DNA from: Fonsecaea monophora
Lineage: Eukaryota; Ascomycota; Eurotiomycetes; Chaetothyriales; Herpotrichiellaceae
Assembly: GCF_001642475.1 (NCBI RefSeq)
Contig: NW_019173955.1
Span: 62,001-126,000, forward strand
Length of the DNA: 64,000 bases
Reading direction: 5' to 3'
This document shows, one piece after another, positions 42,645-52,799 of this stretch. Every line of letters begins with the position of its first letter. Positions within the stretch are counted from its first letter, which is position 1. The notes beneath the pieces are model-generated. The model was not told the origin of the DNA and ran no database searches. It saw only the letters and a list, made by a program, of their open reading frames with translations. A program made the position numbers and the translations under genes.

Positions 42645-44666
42645 TCATATCAAATCAATCTTCCTCTCCCCGAGGCTTCCCAAGATTCTGACATATTCAC
42701 CCGCATCCATCTTTAAGCCGTTCTTCCTGATATCACCCTCGGGTCTGCCCACAACCACCTTTATCTCTTTAGTGTTGAATTTGACGCGAAACTCCTCGAT
42801 TAGTGTGCCAGCTTGCAGCTCCATCATGCCGTGGATATAGCATTGGCCGAGGTATACGTAGAAGTCATTGATAGGACGAAGCACGATCGGCATATCCACT
42901 CCTTTGACGATAGCAATGGCGTCAGTCGCTTCGGTAATGTCGGGGACAAGGCAGAAGTAGCCAAGGGTGGAGACACAGAATTGTTTGTACTGGAATGTGT
43001 CCATGCTATCAATTGCTTCGTAGAATCCCGGGACGATACTTTCGCTGTCAGTCTGGGTGTTAGTCGTTAGAAGTGTCTGGGAGGACAGCCACGAGCGCCA
43101 TTCCTGTACACCAGCGGTGACATAGGAAGGTGATGCGACGGTGTCATGGTCCGTGGTGTTGGCAATGAGAGTTGCGTTGTAGGCGTCGATCACTTGTTCA
43201 GAGTTGATGTAGAATGTGGAGGGCAAGGTTTTGATAAATTCTTGAGATTGTTGATCCAATGCTAACACTTCTTGAGCAGTCTTTCTGGAGTTAACAAGTC
43301 CGTTCCCATTTTCGAGGACACCGCTGAGAAAGGTGATATTATCTTGCATCATGACGGTGATTGACAAGGTGTATCGCAGCGATTTCCTCGGCTGCTTGGC
43401 TGCCTCGAGCAATTTCAGCAGATGGTGCTGTCTTTTCTTTGGAATTCGCTCTACCTTTGACCGAAAGGTCTTGCCCCCTGCACACCATTCTTCAGGAACG
43501 AGGTATTGGGTCCAAGGGCGAGACCTCCAGTCAACTACCCAAGAAGGGAGACCGGAACGTGCTTCCTGCTGACAGACTCCCGACCAGTCCAGTACCTCCT
43601 GTCTTCCTCTCTCTGCCATGCGCATCGCGAAGTCGGCATAGACCTCTTCCCAGGGAGTGACGTAGTCGGGTTGAGGTGCCCAGTCATTTCGAGTCAAGTC
43701 TGTGGCAATATTTCGAATGGCATAGATCTTGTCCCGCGGGTCGTAACATTTCAACCGCGACGCATCGTGCATGGCGTTTATTAAGCTGACCTCTCGCGTT
43801 TCTGGTTCGTGGTTCGCAACCTGCATCTGATGGAGCCGATATGTCTGGATGCTCTGGATGAACATAATATTGGGCTCGAGGTTCGCATAGGTCTTTGAGG
43901 GATCGTCGGAGAGAAACCACTGGGGCCACCGCATCGTGGTCCTGGGGAGGAACAACCATGCCAGCGCAAAGATCTGAAGCCAGGGTATCTCGTCTTCACC
44001 ACAGACAACCACAGGATCAGAGCTTAGGGCGCCTTCTTGTCGAGTCCATACGCGTGTAAACCAAGGCCGCAGAAGGAGCTTTGCGCATGAGTTGACCAGT
44101 GATTCTTTTTCTGGATGGGTATGCAGAACGTCGAGTATATGAGACTTGTTCTGCAAGTACTGTGTCTCATGCCCGGCATACATTACCGTAGGTGTGTACT
44201 CATCGAGATAACGCCTGGCATCCAGTGTCCTAGCATACTGGAACCCGACTGCAACGTCGTCGCCACTTGGGCCTAACCATATTACAGTCCGTTTGGCCTT
44301 TTCATACACTTTATACATCAAAGTTACCTCTCTCGCCTTCTCCACCGCGTTGTCCTGATCTATACAAAGGACGTCAATCCACAGATATGTAGTATTCGCC
44401 TCGGAGCGGAATCTCCTCAGGACTTCATCTGCGTTCTTGTAGATACCGACCCTGGAGCCGGAGATAGAAACGAAGTTGTAGGAGCGATTGTCGTCGCCAC
44501 AGACATACGACGTCGCCGTGTACTCAGGTTGCGCATCTTCGAGGTCGTGTACAACGAAGCTCCCCACAAGGTCGTCTGCGGGCCGCCCTGGGAGTAATTC
44601 GAGGAGCCTGATGAAATCACCCGTATGTGGTAGTGGGACATATGGGGAGCCATCGGTCATCGACAT
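42645..44666 (-). CDS. HET-domain (heterokaryon incompatibility, het-6 type) protein
   Basis: Single exon, 673 residues. The HET domain spans about residues 48-230: block 1 YTATSYVCGDD, block 2 YLWIDVLCIDQDNAVEKARE with LMYKVYEKAKRTVIWLG, block 3 RPWFTRVWTRQEGAL. The usual Trp of block 1 (SYxWG) is Cys here. The region KCYDPRDKIYAIRNIA and the C-terminal tail with a FCLVPDITEATDAIAIVKG motif are as in het-6 proteins. HET domains trigger cell death when non-self cells fuse; individual genes often diversify fast. No NACHT or WD40 part, so this is a simple HET protein. Confidence 0.93.
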   Translation of the reverse strand: MSMTDGSPYVPLPHTGDFIRLLELLPGRPADDLVGSFVVHDLEDAQPEYTATSYVCGDDNRSYNFVSISGSRVGIYKNADEVLRRFRSEANTTYLWIDVLCIDQDNAVEKAREVTLMYKVYEKAKRTVIWLGPSGDDVAVGFQYARTLDARRYLDEYTPTVMYAGHETQYLQNKSHILDVLHTHPEKESLVNSCAKLLLRPWFTRVWTRQEGALSSDPVVVCGEDEIPWLQIFALAWLFLPRTTMRWPQWFLSDDPSKTYANLEPNIMFIQSIQTYRLHQMQVANHEPETREVSLINAMHDASRLKCYDPRDKIYAIRNIATDLTRNDWAPQPDYVTPWEEVYADFAMRMAERGRQEVLDWSGVCQQEARSGLPSWVVDWRSRPWTQYLVPEEWCAGGKTFRSKVERIPKKRQHHLLKLLEAAKQPRKSLRYTLSITVMMQDNITFLSGVLENGNGLVNSRKTAQEVLALDQQSQEFIKTLPSTFYINSEQVIDAYNATLIANTTDHDTVASPSYVTAGVQEWRSWLSSQTLLTTNTQTDSESIVPGFYEAIDSMDTFQYKQFCVSTLGYFCLVPDITEATDAIAIVKGVDMPIVLRPINDFYVYLGQCYIHGMMELQAGTLIEEFRVKFNTKEIKVVVGRPEGDIRKNGLKMDAGEYVRILGSLGERKIDLI

Positions 44667-45439
44667 TGACGGATACGATCGTCAGTTCAGAGGATATGGC
44701 CATAAACAGGATGCACTGTTTGGGTGTGATCAAGGTACAGCACAGCACACGTTATAGGTGAGAACCTCACAGTCACAACAACAGGAATGAGGCTCAGACG
44801 TGTACCGAGCAACGATAGCGGCTCAGCATGATGGTCACACTCACCTACCTCGAAACGAAAAGGCCACCAGCCCTGCAATCTGTTGCCATGAGAGGCCAAT
44901 TAAACCCAATTGTGGTAGACAGGGCGTGCAAGGATAAGTTTGTGCAATGGCACAAGTCCCGGTTAAATAGGGGAGCCTACGGGTACATGCCAGGCGACCA
45001 TGCAAGAGGCAAGAGTTTCTGACCTGCTTCCCTTAAAGTTCAAAGCCCGAGTGGCTTCCGGGGGCCCCCCACCCTTGCTTTAGGCATCCTCGATGATTTG
45101 ATAGGGCTAGTGACTGTACTCGGTACTCGTAGGTAGACTCTGCTCCACTAATAATAACAATTCCGACTCCCCCTCCCGCACCCGGACAATTGATTTGTGC
45201 TCGTAACCTGCCCCAAGCCGAAGCTCTTAGAGAAAAAAACGATACGGAGGAACCCCCCGTTGTCCCGTCCCCCGGATTTACCTCTCCTCGATTCGATCTT
45301 CTCTCGAGCACCACCAGTTCCTCGCAGCAGTCCTTCGATCACATCTCCTGTCAACACGACCGACCTTGTTTCGTCCCAATGTCGTGACCGCTCGTGATAA
45401 GCGCCATGGGTCTGACCCCGACAACAGAACACTATCCGG
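44667..45439. other. Divergent promoter region
   Basis: Between the HET gene (minus) and the UBP16-type gene (plus). It contains GTACTCGGTAC at 45116-45126, the reverse complement of a word found at 24292-24302. Nothing else. Confidence 0.5.
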
Positions 45440-47179
45440 ATGCCTGACAAGCCCGCCACGGTAGTCGCATATGCGGCTGGCGCCTCTCTTGCTGCGATTG
45501 CTGCCTTCTATGTCTTTGCGCCGACCTTCTTCATCGACGGCGAGAATTCGTACAATACCAACGATGGCCGCAAACGCACAATTATTGGTCTGTCTAATCC
45601 GGCCAACGACTGCTTCATTAATTCAGTCCTTCAAGCACTTGCTGGACTCGGCGACCTCCGGCTCTACCTGATCAAAGAACTACACAGGCGCCAGCTCGAT
45701 GGACCCGAGATTTATGACTCCCTTCCTCCCGTGCTGCGCAAGGGCGAAAAGGCTGATAGAATTGTGGGATTGCAAAAAGGGCCGGTCACTAAGGCGTTGA
45801 AGGAGATGCTGGATGCTCTGAATGAGCGTCCCATATACAAGAAAACCATCAGTGCAAAACCCATGATAGAGGCGTTGGAGAGGGCTTTCAATACACGTAT
45901 AAGCCGAAATCAGCAAGATGCGCAGGAATTCCTACAAATTGTCCTCGAACGGCTCTGTGATGAATACCACGCAGCGCAGCGGGCGCGGCTTAGATTTGCC
46001 AACCCAGATCAGACCGAAGATTCCACTACTACAGATTTAAAGCCTTCCTCCACGAGTCCGGCATCGACCGAGGTCACTATAGGAGCTCGCGAAGGATTTC
46101 CCTTCGAGGGTCGCATTGAATCCCATATCCAATGCCAGCGCTGTGGTTTCAGGACGAAGCCGACAGTCACAACTTTCGTTTCCCTGACCTTGAACGTTCC
46201 CCAGAAGAGCGCCACTTCCTTGGACAATTGCTTCGACATACTACTGAAAAGTGAAGAAATCGATGATTTTAAGTGCGACAAATGCCGGCTGACGCATGCT
46301 CTCGAATGGAAGAACTCTAAGCTGTCCTCAAACACCACGGACAAGGAGCGCGAAGAGCTGGAAAAAGACATTGCCTTAATCGAGCAAGCTCTACGTGATG
46401 ATCCGGAGAAGACTCCTGAAGGTGTAGCTTTACCCGACACGAGTCTCGCACCAAAAAGCAAGATCAAAAAGTCGACTCGCATCACAGTGTTCCCCAAAGT
46501 GATCGCAATTCATCTGTCCCGGTCGGTCTTTGATCCGGGGAGCTATTCCACCAAAAACATGGCCAAGGTATCATATACGCAGAGATTGCGTCTAGGGGGC
46601 CTGTTAAATGAACATTGGTACAAATTGTTGGGAGTGGTATGTCACAAAGGCAGTCATCACAGCGGACACTACGAGTCTTTCCGAAGGAATCATGTGTACG
46701 CTCCCTTTGCTACTCCAGACCCGTTCAGCGCGTACGCTATGGCCAGCCGATATACGAGCATGACTTCGTCGGCCACTCCCAGCCCAACCATGGAAGCGAC
46801 GCGAGGTAACGGACTAAATAAGTCCGCCGCACCTCTTAACGGCAACTCAACTACATCATTGTCGACAAATTCACTATCGACGGGGAATAGCAGATCAGAC
46901 TCTCACGGGATAGATGGCAAGGACACCCGCCCGCCGACCCTGGAAGACAACGCTATGTCGCCAGTTCAGAGAACAGATACCCAGGTATCGAAACAGATCA
47001 GAACACAAGATCCAATACCAGGCAAGTTCCGCCGGCGGAAAAAGTCCAATGATCGGTGGTGGCGCATTTCGGACGACAAAATCAAGGAGGCTCGCCTGTC
47101 GGACGTGCTCTCCATGCAGCGCGAAGTCTACTTGCTCTTCTATGAGCTTGAACGACCAGGCGATGATCCTTCAGCTTAG
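45440..47179 (+). CDS. UBP16: Ubiquitin carboxyl-terminal hydrolase, UBP16 type
   Basis: Single exon, 579 residues. A hydrophobic N-terminal segment (about residues 8-30) would anchor the protein in the mitochondrial outer membrane, as in yeast Ubp16. The USP catalytic core follows: Cys box NPANDCFINSVLQAL with Cys58, QQDAQEFLQIVLERL, a zinc-ribbon pair (CQRC...CDKC), and His box KGSHHSGHYESF near residues 402-413. The last block, VYLLFYELE, is the usual USP ending. A Ser/Thr/Asn-rich insert of about 100 residues sits between the His box and the Trp-Trp motif (DRWWRISDD). Cys and His are present, so activity is expected. Confidence 0.9.
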   Translation: MPDKPATVVAYAAGASLAAIAAFYVFAPTFFIDGENSYNTNDGRKRTIIGLSNPANDCFINSVLQALAGLGDLRLYLIKELHRRQLDGPEIYDSLPPVLRKGEKADRIVGLQKGPVTKALKEMLDALNERPIYKKTISAKPMIEALERAFNTRISRNQQDAQEFLQIVLERLCDEYHAAQRARLRFANPDQTEDSTTTDLKPSSTSPASTEVTIGAREGFPFEGRIESHIQCQRCGFRTKPTVTTFVSLTLNVPQKSATSLDNCFDILLKSEEIDDFKCDKCRLTHALEWKNSKLSSNTTDKEREELEKDIALIEQALRDDPEKTPEGVALPDTSLAPKSKIKKSTRITVFPKVIAIHLSRSVFDPGSYSTKNMAKVSYTQRLRLGGLLNEHWYKLLGVVCHKGSHHSGHYESFRRNHVYAPFATPDPFSAYAMASRYTSMTSSATPSPTMEATRGNGLNKSAAPLNGNSTTSLSTNSLSTGNSRSDSHGIDGKDTRPPTLEDNAMSPVQRTDTQVSKQIRTQDPIPGKFRRRKKSNDRWWRISDDKIKEARLSDVLSMQREVYLLFYELERPGDDPSA

Positions 47180-47992
47180 ATCTTCTCGCCACTGCACCTA
47201 GGGCATGCCTACTTCCACTAGCCCAAGCACTACGTTAAAACCCTCGTTATATCGGACATTTGGTGTGCAATATCAAAAACAGGATTTGATAGATCTTGGG
47301 GTCACCCGATTGTGGCCCTTTCCATAATGCTAGATCTTGGATAGAACGGAGCTGGAAAACGTCTGCATATATCCTGATCAGTGCTGAGAGATATGCTGCA
47401 GACACTCGAGGTCCATTCAGTTTATATGAGGGCCGGTCTCCAGAAAGCTAACGTTTAACCACTTTCCTGCGAGGGGAGCATTCCGTGGGATTGAAATCAG
47501 ATACGCAAATGCAGTTCAGTCCCTAGCGTTGTGGGTTGGTGAACCTTTTGTCTGAGAGGGAAGGTTCACGAATCATGATAAGCGGTTGAAGTCTCCCATT
47601 GTAGCCCTTGTCTCCATGTACCTGTTTTGAATTCTATCTGCTGTTAGGCCGGACAAGTTTACCCAAAATGCAGTCAGAGTTTTTCTTGCGCATCAAGGAT
47701 TTCTTTTGGTTGCCGCGGTTGATGTGAGAGGACGACTGTTTACAGTAGTTTTGCGACGCGAAACGCCTGGCCTCTTTTGGCCTAGTACCGTTTCCTAGTC
47801 AGGTCACTAGTGGACCAACAGAGCCTTATCGCCTGCTCTATGCGCCACACTTTAAAAAAGTTTCTCGACCTCACGTGGGGTACAAGGAAAATTTGTGAAA
47901 TCTTTCTGAGCGGTTATCAACTGCGCGAAGCCCCTTGATAGTCTCTCAACTATTTGCACGATAGTCCCATATACTGAAACCCACTTGATAAC
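47180..47992. other. Intergenic, promoter of argininosuccinate synthase
   Basis: Contains near matches to the Gcn4/CPC1 half-site (TGACT near 47671 and 47800, reverse strand) but no full TGA(G/C)TCA. No gene seen. Confidence 0.45.
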
Positions 47993-49806
47993 ATGGCGAA
48001 GGGAAAAGTCTGCTTGGTAAGTGACAATCCAGCAACGAACACATGTGTCTTTCTAACGGTATCCAGGCCTATAGCGGTGAGATATGAGTCAGAAGGACCA
48101 CTGGAGGATGAAGTACTGATATGGACGTACAGGTGGTCTGGATACCAGCTGCATTCTGCGATGGCTGCTCGGTGAGACTCCTCAAGCCATGGAGTTTCTT
48201 TTGCACTGTGACATCGATGACTGATTAATGAACTGCAGACGACGGTTATGAGGTCGTATGCTTCCTTGCCAATGTTGGGCAAGAGGAGGACTGGGACGCC
48301 GTCGAGAAGAAGGCCCTCAAGATTGGTGCTACGAAGATGGTGATTGAAGACCTCCAGAAGGAGTTTGTGGAAGAGTTGTGCTTCAGAGCCGTGCAGTGCA
48401 ATGCCCAGGTGAGTCTGATTTGAAACGAGGCCAGTGACCGGTTCGCAGCAACTCAACTGACCCTCAAAAGTACGAGGGACGTTACCTGCTTGGAACATCT
48501 CTTGCGCGTCCAGTGATTGCGCGATCTCTCATGCGAGTGGCACAGCGTGAAGGGTGCGACTCCGTGAGCCACGGTGCTACCGCCAAGGTAATGAGCTCTG
48601 AGTTTCGCTATGTCTGGTCATTTTCTAATGTACCCCAAGGGTAACGACCAACTCCGCTTCGAGTTTGCCTTCTACGCAATCCAGCCTTCCATCAAGATCA
48701 TTGCTCCGTGGAGAGATCCCAAATTCTTCAACCGATTCCAGGGTCGGAACGATCTGCTCGACTATGCCGCAGCAACGAACCTTCCGGTCACATCCACCAA
48801 GGCAAAGCCGTGGTCGATGGACGCCAACCTTGCCCACTGCAGCTACGAGGCTGGAATCTTGGAAGACCCGAACCAGGAGCCTCCTAGCGACATGTGGACC
48901 ATGACCGATGACCCGCTGAAAGCTCCCAACGAGCCGACCAACATCACCATCACCTTCGAAAAGGGCATTCCAACCAAGGTCGTCACGCCACAGGGCACTT
49001 TCACCAACTCTGTCCAGCTCTTCAAGGAGCTTAACCGTATCGGAAAGGTCCACGGTATCGGCAGAATCGACATTGTTGAGAATCGATTCATTGGATTGAA
49101 GTCTCGTGGATGTTACGATGTAAGCTTGTTTCTGGCCGATGTGCAAGGGCGGCTGGTTGTCCCCTGAATCACACGGCAAATATTCGATTTCGTGCCTCTG
49201 ACTGACCTAACTGCAGTCCCCTGCCATGACCATTCTTCGTCTCGCGCATCTTGATCTTGAAGGGTTGGTCCTCGATGGACAAGTCCGGGCTCTCCGCGAT
49301 CAGGTAAGTCATGCACCTTTGCTCCCGATATATCAGCGATCGGTTTCTAACGCTTTGATCCTTAGTTTGTCACTCACAACTGGAGCAACTATCGTAAGTC
49401 ATGACACCTATCTGTTTGTGTGAACGAATACTAATCCTCTCTCCATAGTCTACAACGGAATGTGTACGTACAGAATACCTTGCACGTGCTTCACTGGAAT
49501 GCACCGTGTTTCCACTGTCGATTTGCACTAACCATTACCCTTCTAGACTTCTCCCCCGAGCGTGTCTTTGTGGAGAATTCTCTGCTCTACAGCCAACAGA
49601 ACGTGAACGGCGAGGTTCGCTTGAGCTGTTACAAGGGATCTGCGTACGTCCTCGGACGTACCAGCAGCAGCGAGAAGCTGTACTCCATGGAGGAGGCATC
49701 GATGGATTCGTTGGAGAACTTCAGTCCCGAGGACACCACGGGATTCATCAAGATTCAGACCATTAGGCTGAAGAAGTATGCGGATGAATGGGCAGAACAA
49801 AAGTGA
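47993..49806 (+). CDS. ARG1: Argininosuccinate synthase
   Basis: Ten exons: 47993-48016, 48067-48076, 48133-48171, 48239-48408, 48471-48587, 48640-49119, 49217-49303, 49366-49393, 49449-49463, 49547-49806; total 1230 nt, 409 residues. Joins citrulline and aspartate using ATP in arginine synthesis. The ATP-pyrophosphatase PP-loop AYSGGLDTS is split between exons 2 and 3; SVSHGATAKGNDQLRFE and FVENSLLYSQQNVNGEV are also intact. Exon 2 is only 10 nt and exon 9 only 15 nt. Intron 2 contains a perfect TGAGTCA (48085-48091), the consensus of the cross-pathway-control activator. Cytosolic. Every splice joint keeps the frame. Confidence 0.95.
48085..48091 (+). promoter_or_regulatory. CPC1/Gcn4-type element TGAGTCA in intron 2
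   Basis: Perfect 7-bp palindromic amino-acid-response element, 92 bases downstream of the start codon of an arginine-pathway gene. Amino-acid starvation control of such genes by CpcA/Gcn4 is established in fungi; use of this intronic copy is inference. Confidence 0.45.
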
Positions 49807-50999
49807 AGAAGTTGCTCTCGGTCAAGGGTTTCTTTTTGTGGTTATGTTATTAAGCCAGGGATAGATGACTGGAATCATGCAGCTGAATAACCTCAGCATC
49901 AAAATGGTCTTTGAAACTGCATGAAGCTCACTTTGGGGCCGTGTAATGCTCAGGAATGAACGTCAACTCGCCCGATTGTTGAATGAGGACCTCATTCAAA
50001 GCAATCAGGCAGCCAGCAGCCCCAGGTGTTTCTTTCGTAGGTCCTAACCTCCCTTCGGCCAATTCAGCTGTCCAGCCAGCATCAATGCTGTCCATGTGTT
50101 CTGTTCGCAGTTGTTCCTTGGGTTGTTCGGAGAATGCATTGCGCTTCTACCCTCGGTGATGCTCCCTCGGCATTGGTGCGCAGTGACCACTCACTCCACA
50201 ACGCATTGTTTAGATAGCCTTATTGCTCGTGGCAGAGGAAGCAAGCCTGGCGAAGGGTTTGATCTTCAGTAGAGCGAATAGTCGTCTTATGAAGTTCAGT
50301 TCACGATCGTTGTGGGTACCGATCCGTTGTCCTAGTGATCTGAGATCCTCCGAAGGCTGTCGGCCGTCAGTGGGAGAATTGTACCGTCAACCCAAGGCCG
50401 GGCAATACTGTCCGACCAGCTCATTGCTTCTGCCCAGACTTCGTCCCCAACGGGTCCACTGGTTCATCGTGGGGAAAGGACTTGCGCTCTGGGCCAGAGT
50501 GAATCCCGTAAAGTTCCGCAGGGCAAAAGGATCGAATGGTACTTGTAGAATTTCCGTGGCCGAGACATCGAGAGCAAAAGGAGAGAACCGGGACGAGGGA
50601 GAGGGCCATGGCTGTGGGGGTTTGGTGGGAAAGCGAATGAAAACTCGCTGGCCGAGGAATGAATAACGACAGTGGCACCAGTGGGCAAAAAGAAGCTCGA
50701 TGTCATTGCTGGTTGCTCCAGTCGCTGCAATCGCTGCCCCTCACCACTTTTCTCCCATCGCCGCTTCGGAAAACCAGCCAGCGGCCTTTCGTTTTGATCC
50801 TTTCCCACAAGCCGAACTCACTTTTACTTCGATTCTATTCTTTTCTCACATATTTCTCATTCATCCTTGCCCTCACCTTCTCCCGTGGTATATACTGCCG
50901 CCGCTTATCCATAGCTTAGACTCATCAAAGAGACCTTGATCTTGTGTCTTCCACCCCTCCTCGATTCAACCTCCAAGAGCCCCACCAGCAGTCGTCAAT
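49807..50999. other. Intergenic, promoter of aldolase gene
   Basis: 1.2 kb. The last 200 bases are strongly pyrimidine-rich, typical of highly expressed fungal genes, with TATATAC at 50889-50895. No other gene seen. Confidence 0.55.
50889..50895 (+). promoter_or_regulatory. Putative TATA box
   Basis: TATATAC, 111 bases upstream of the aldolase start codon, inside a CT-rich promoter. Confidence 0.5.
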
Positions 51000-52241
51000 A
51001 TGGGTGTCAAGGATATCTTGTCGCGAAAGGAGGGTGTTATTGTCGGTGACGACGTCTTGAATCTCTTCAAGTACGCCCAAGAGCACAATTTTGCTATCCC
51101 CGCCATTGTAAGCTCCCCGGCTGCATTTCAATGGTTCTATCACTAACCTCCGGTCCCTAGAACGTGACCTCCTCCTCGACCGTGGTGGCCGCTCTGGAAG
51201 CAGCTCGCGATGCAAATGCTCCCATCATCCTCCAAGCCTCTCAGGGAGGTGCTGCCTACTTCTGTGGCAAGGTCCGTTTGAATATGAGCTCGGCAGAAAG
51301 AATGGCAAACTGAAAGCATTTTACAGGGTGTCAAGAATGACAAGCAACAAGCATCCATTGCTGGTGCAGTGGCTGCGGCTCACTACATCCGCTGTGTCGC
51401 TCCCGCATACGGTGTCCCTGTTGTTCTACACACCGACCACTGCGCAAAGAAGCTTCTCCCTTGGCTCGATGGCATGTTGGATGCGGATGAGGCCTATTTC
51501 AAGGAACATGGCGAGCCTCTGTTTTCTTCACACATGATTGACTTGTCCGAAGAAGCTGTTGACTGGAACATTGAGACCACGGCCAAGTACCTGAAGCGGG
51601 CGGCCCCCATGAAGCAGTGGCTGGAGATGGTAAGTTTCTATATTCCGTTCCGGGTCCGTTGATCACTAACCCGAGAACAGGAAATCGGCATCACCGGTGG
51701 TGAGGAAGATGGTGTCAACAACGAGGATGTCGACAACAACGCCCTCTACACTCAACCCGAGGATATCCACTTGATTTACTCGACTTTGAAGAAGATCTCC
51801 CCGTACTTCTCGATTGCCGCAGGCTTCGGTAATGTCCACGGTGTTTACAAGCCAGGCAATGTCCGTCTTCACCCAGAGTTGCTCGACAAGCACCAGAAAT
51901 ACGTCAAGGAGAAGGAGTCTACCAAGTCAGACAAGCCTGTGTTCCTTGTCTTCCATGGTGGCTCCGGCTCGACCAAGAAGGAATACGCCGATGCCATCAG
52001 CTATGGTGTGGTCAAAGTCAATCTCGACACTGACCTGCAATACGCCTACCTAACTGGTATCCGTGATTACGTGTTGAACAAGAAGGACTACATCATGAAG
52101 CAAGTTGGCAACCCAGAGGGCGAGGACAAACCCAACAAGAAGTACTTCGATCCCCGCGTGTGGGTGCGTGAAGGTGAGAAGACCATGAGCGCGCGTGTGG
52201 CCGAGGCATTGAAGGACTTCAACACCGCCAACACTCTGTGA
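51000..52241 (+). CDS. FBA1: Fructose-bisphosphate aldolase, class II
   Basis: Four exons: 51000-51107, 51161-51271, 51327-51629 and 51681-52241, 360 residues, the usual fungal class II length. Zn-dependent cleavage of fructose-1,6-bisphosphate into DHAP and glyceraldehyde-3-phosphate in glycolysis, reverse in gluconeogenesis. Seen: FAIPAINVTSSSTVVAALEAA, QASQGGAA, the zinc-ligand site VVLHTDHCAKK, EIGITGGEEDGVNN, GFGNVHGVYKPGNV, the phosphate-binding FHGGSGST and VVKVNLDTDLQYA. Introns are 51-55 nt. CT-rich promoter and TATA box suit strong expression. Cytosolic. Confidence 0.96.
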
Positions 52242-52799
52242 GACCACTTTGCAACGTCAAGAACTGGGAATGCATGAAGGCAGCTGCGCATTCTTATATC
52301 TTGTTTTTTGGAGAGATGACGGTTGTCCGTCTCCATTATTAGTGAAAGCAGAACTTCTTAAGCGAGGAAAAGGTCCTGTACCCTAGCTTTATCCTACATA
52401 CCTTCCAACGTGCAGCCAAAAGGAGAATAGTTCTATTCCATAGCAACCTCAATCTTCACACGTGGCGGTGACGCCGTGCCCATGTCTAAGTGGTGGCTCC
52501 ATTCGGCTTCAGCCACCATACGTCACCGAAATTGAAGGTGGATTTTCACTCCCTCCAACCACATTGAGACGCTTGTTGTCACGATTGAACAGATGTCCTC
52601 GTCAACCATTTCCCTTGATCAACGAGTGTTCGCTCGCTTGTTTTATGAAGATCGTCGTTTCCCTTCTTTTTTTCGTTCTGCGAACCATCTCTTCACTGTT
52701 CCTCCTTCTTCCTCAGCGTAAGACGAAGCCAAAGTTCGTGAGCACACGATAGCCCCTTCACTTCATCAGCACTGCGCAAGTGGCCGAGTTGAGCACACC
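52242..52799. other. Intergenic spacer
   Basis: Aldolase 3' region and promoter of the OSBP gene; pyrimidine-rich near 52640-52720. Nothing else seen. Confidence 0.5.

Noticed and set aside
50223..50666. 147-codon ORF upstream of the aldolase gene
   Set aside because: No domain, starts in non-coding-like sequence, and overlaps minus-strand frames of equal quality.
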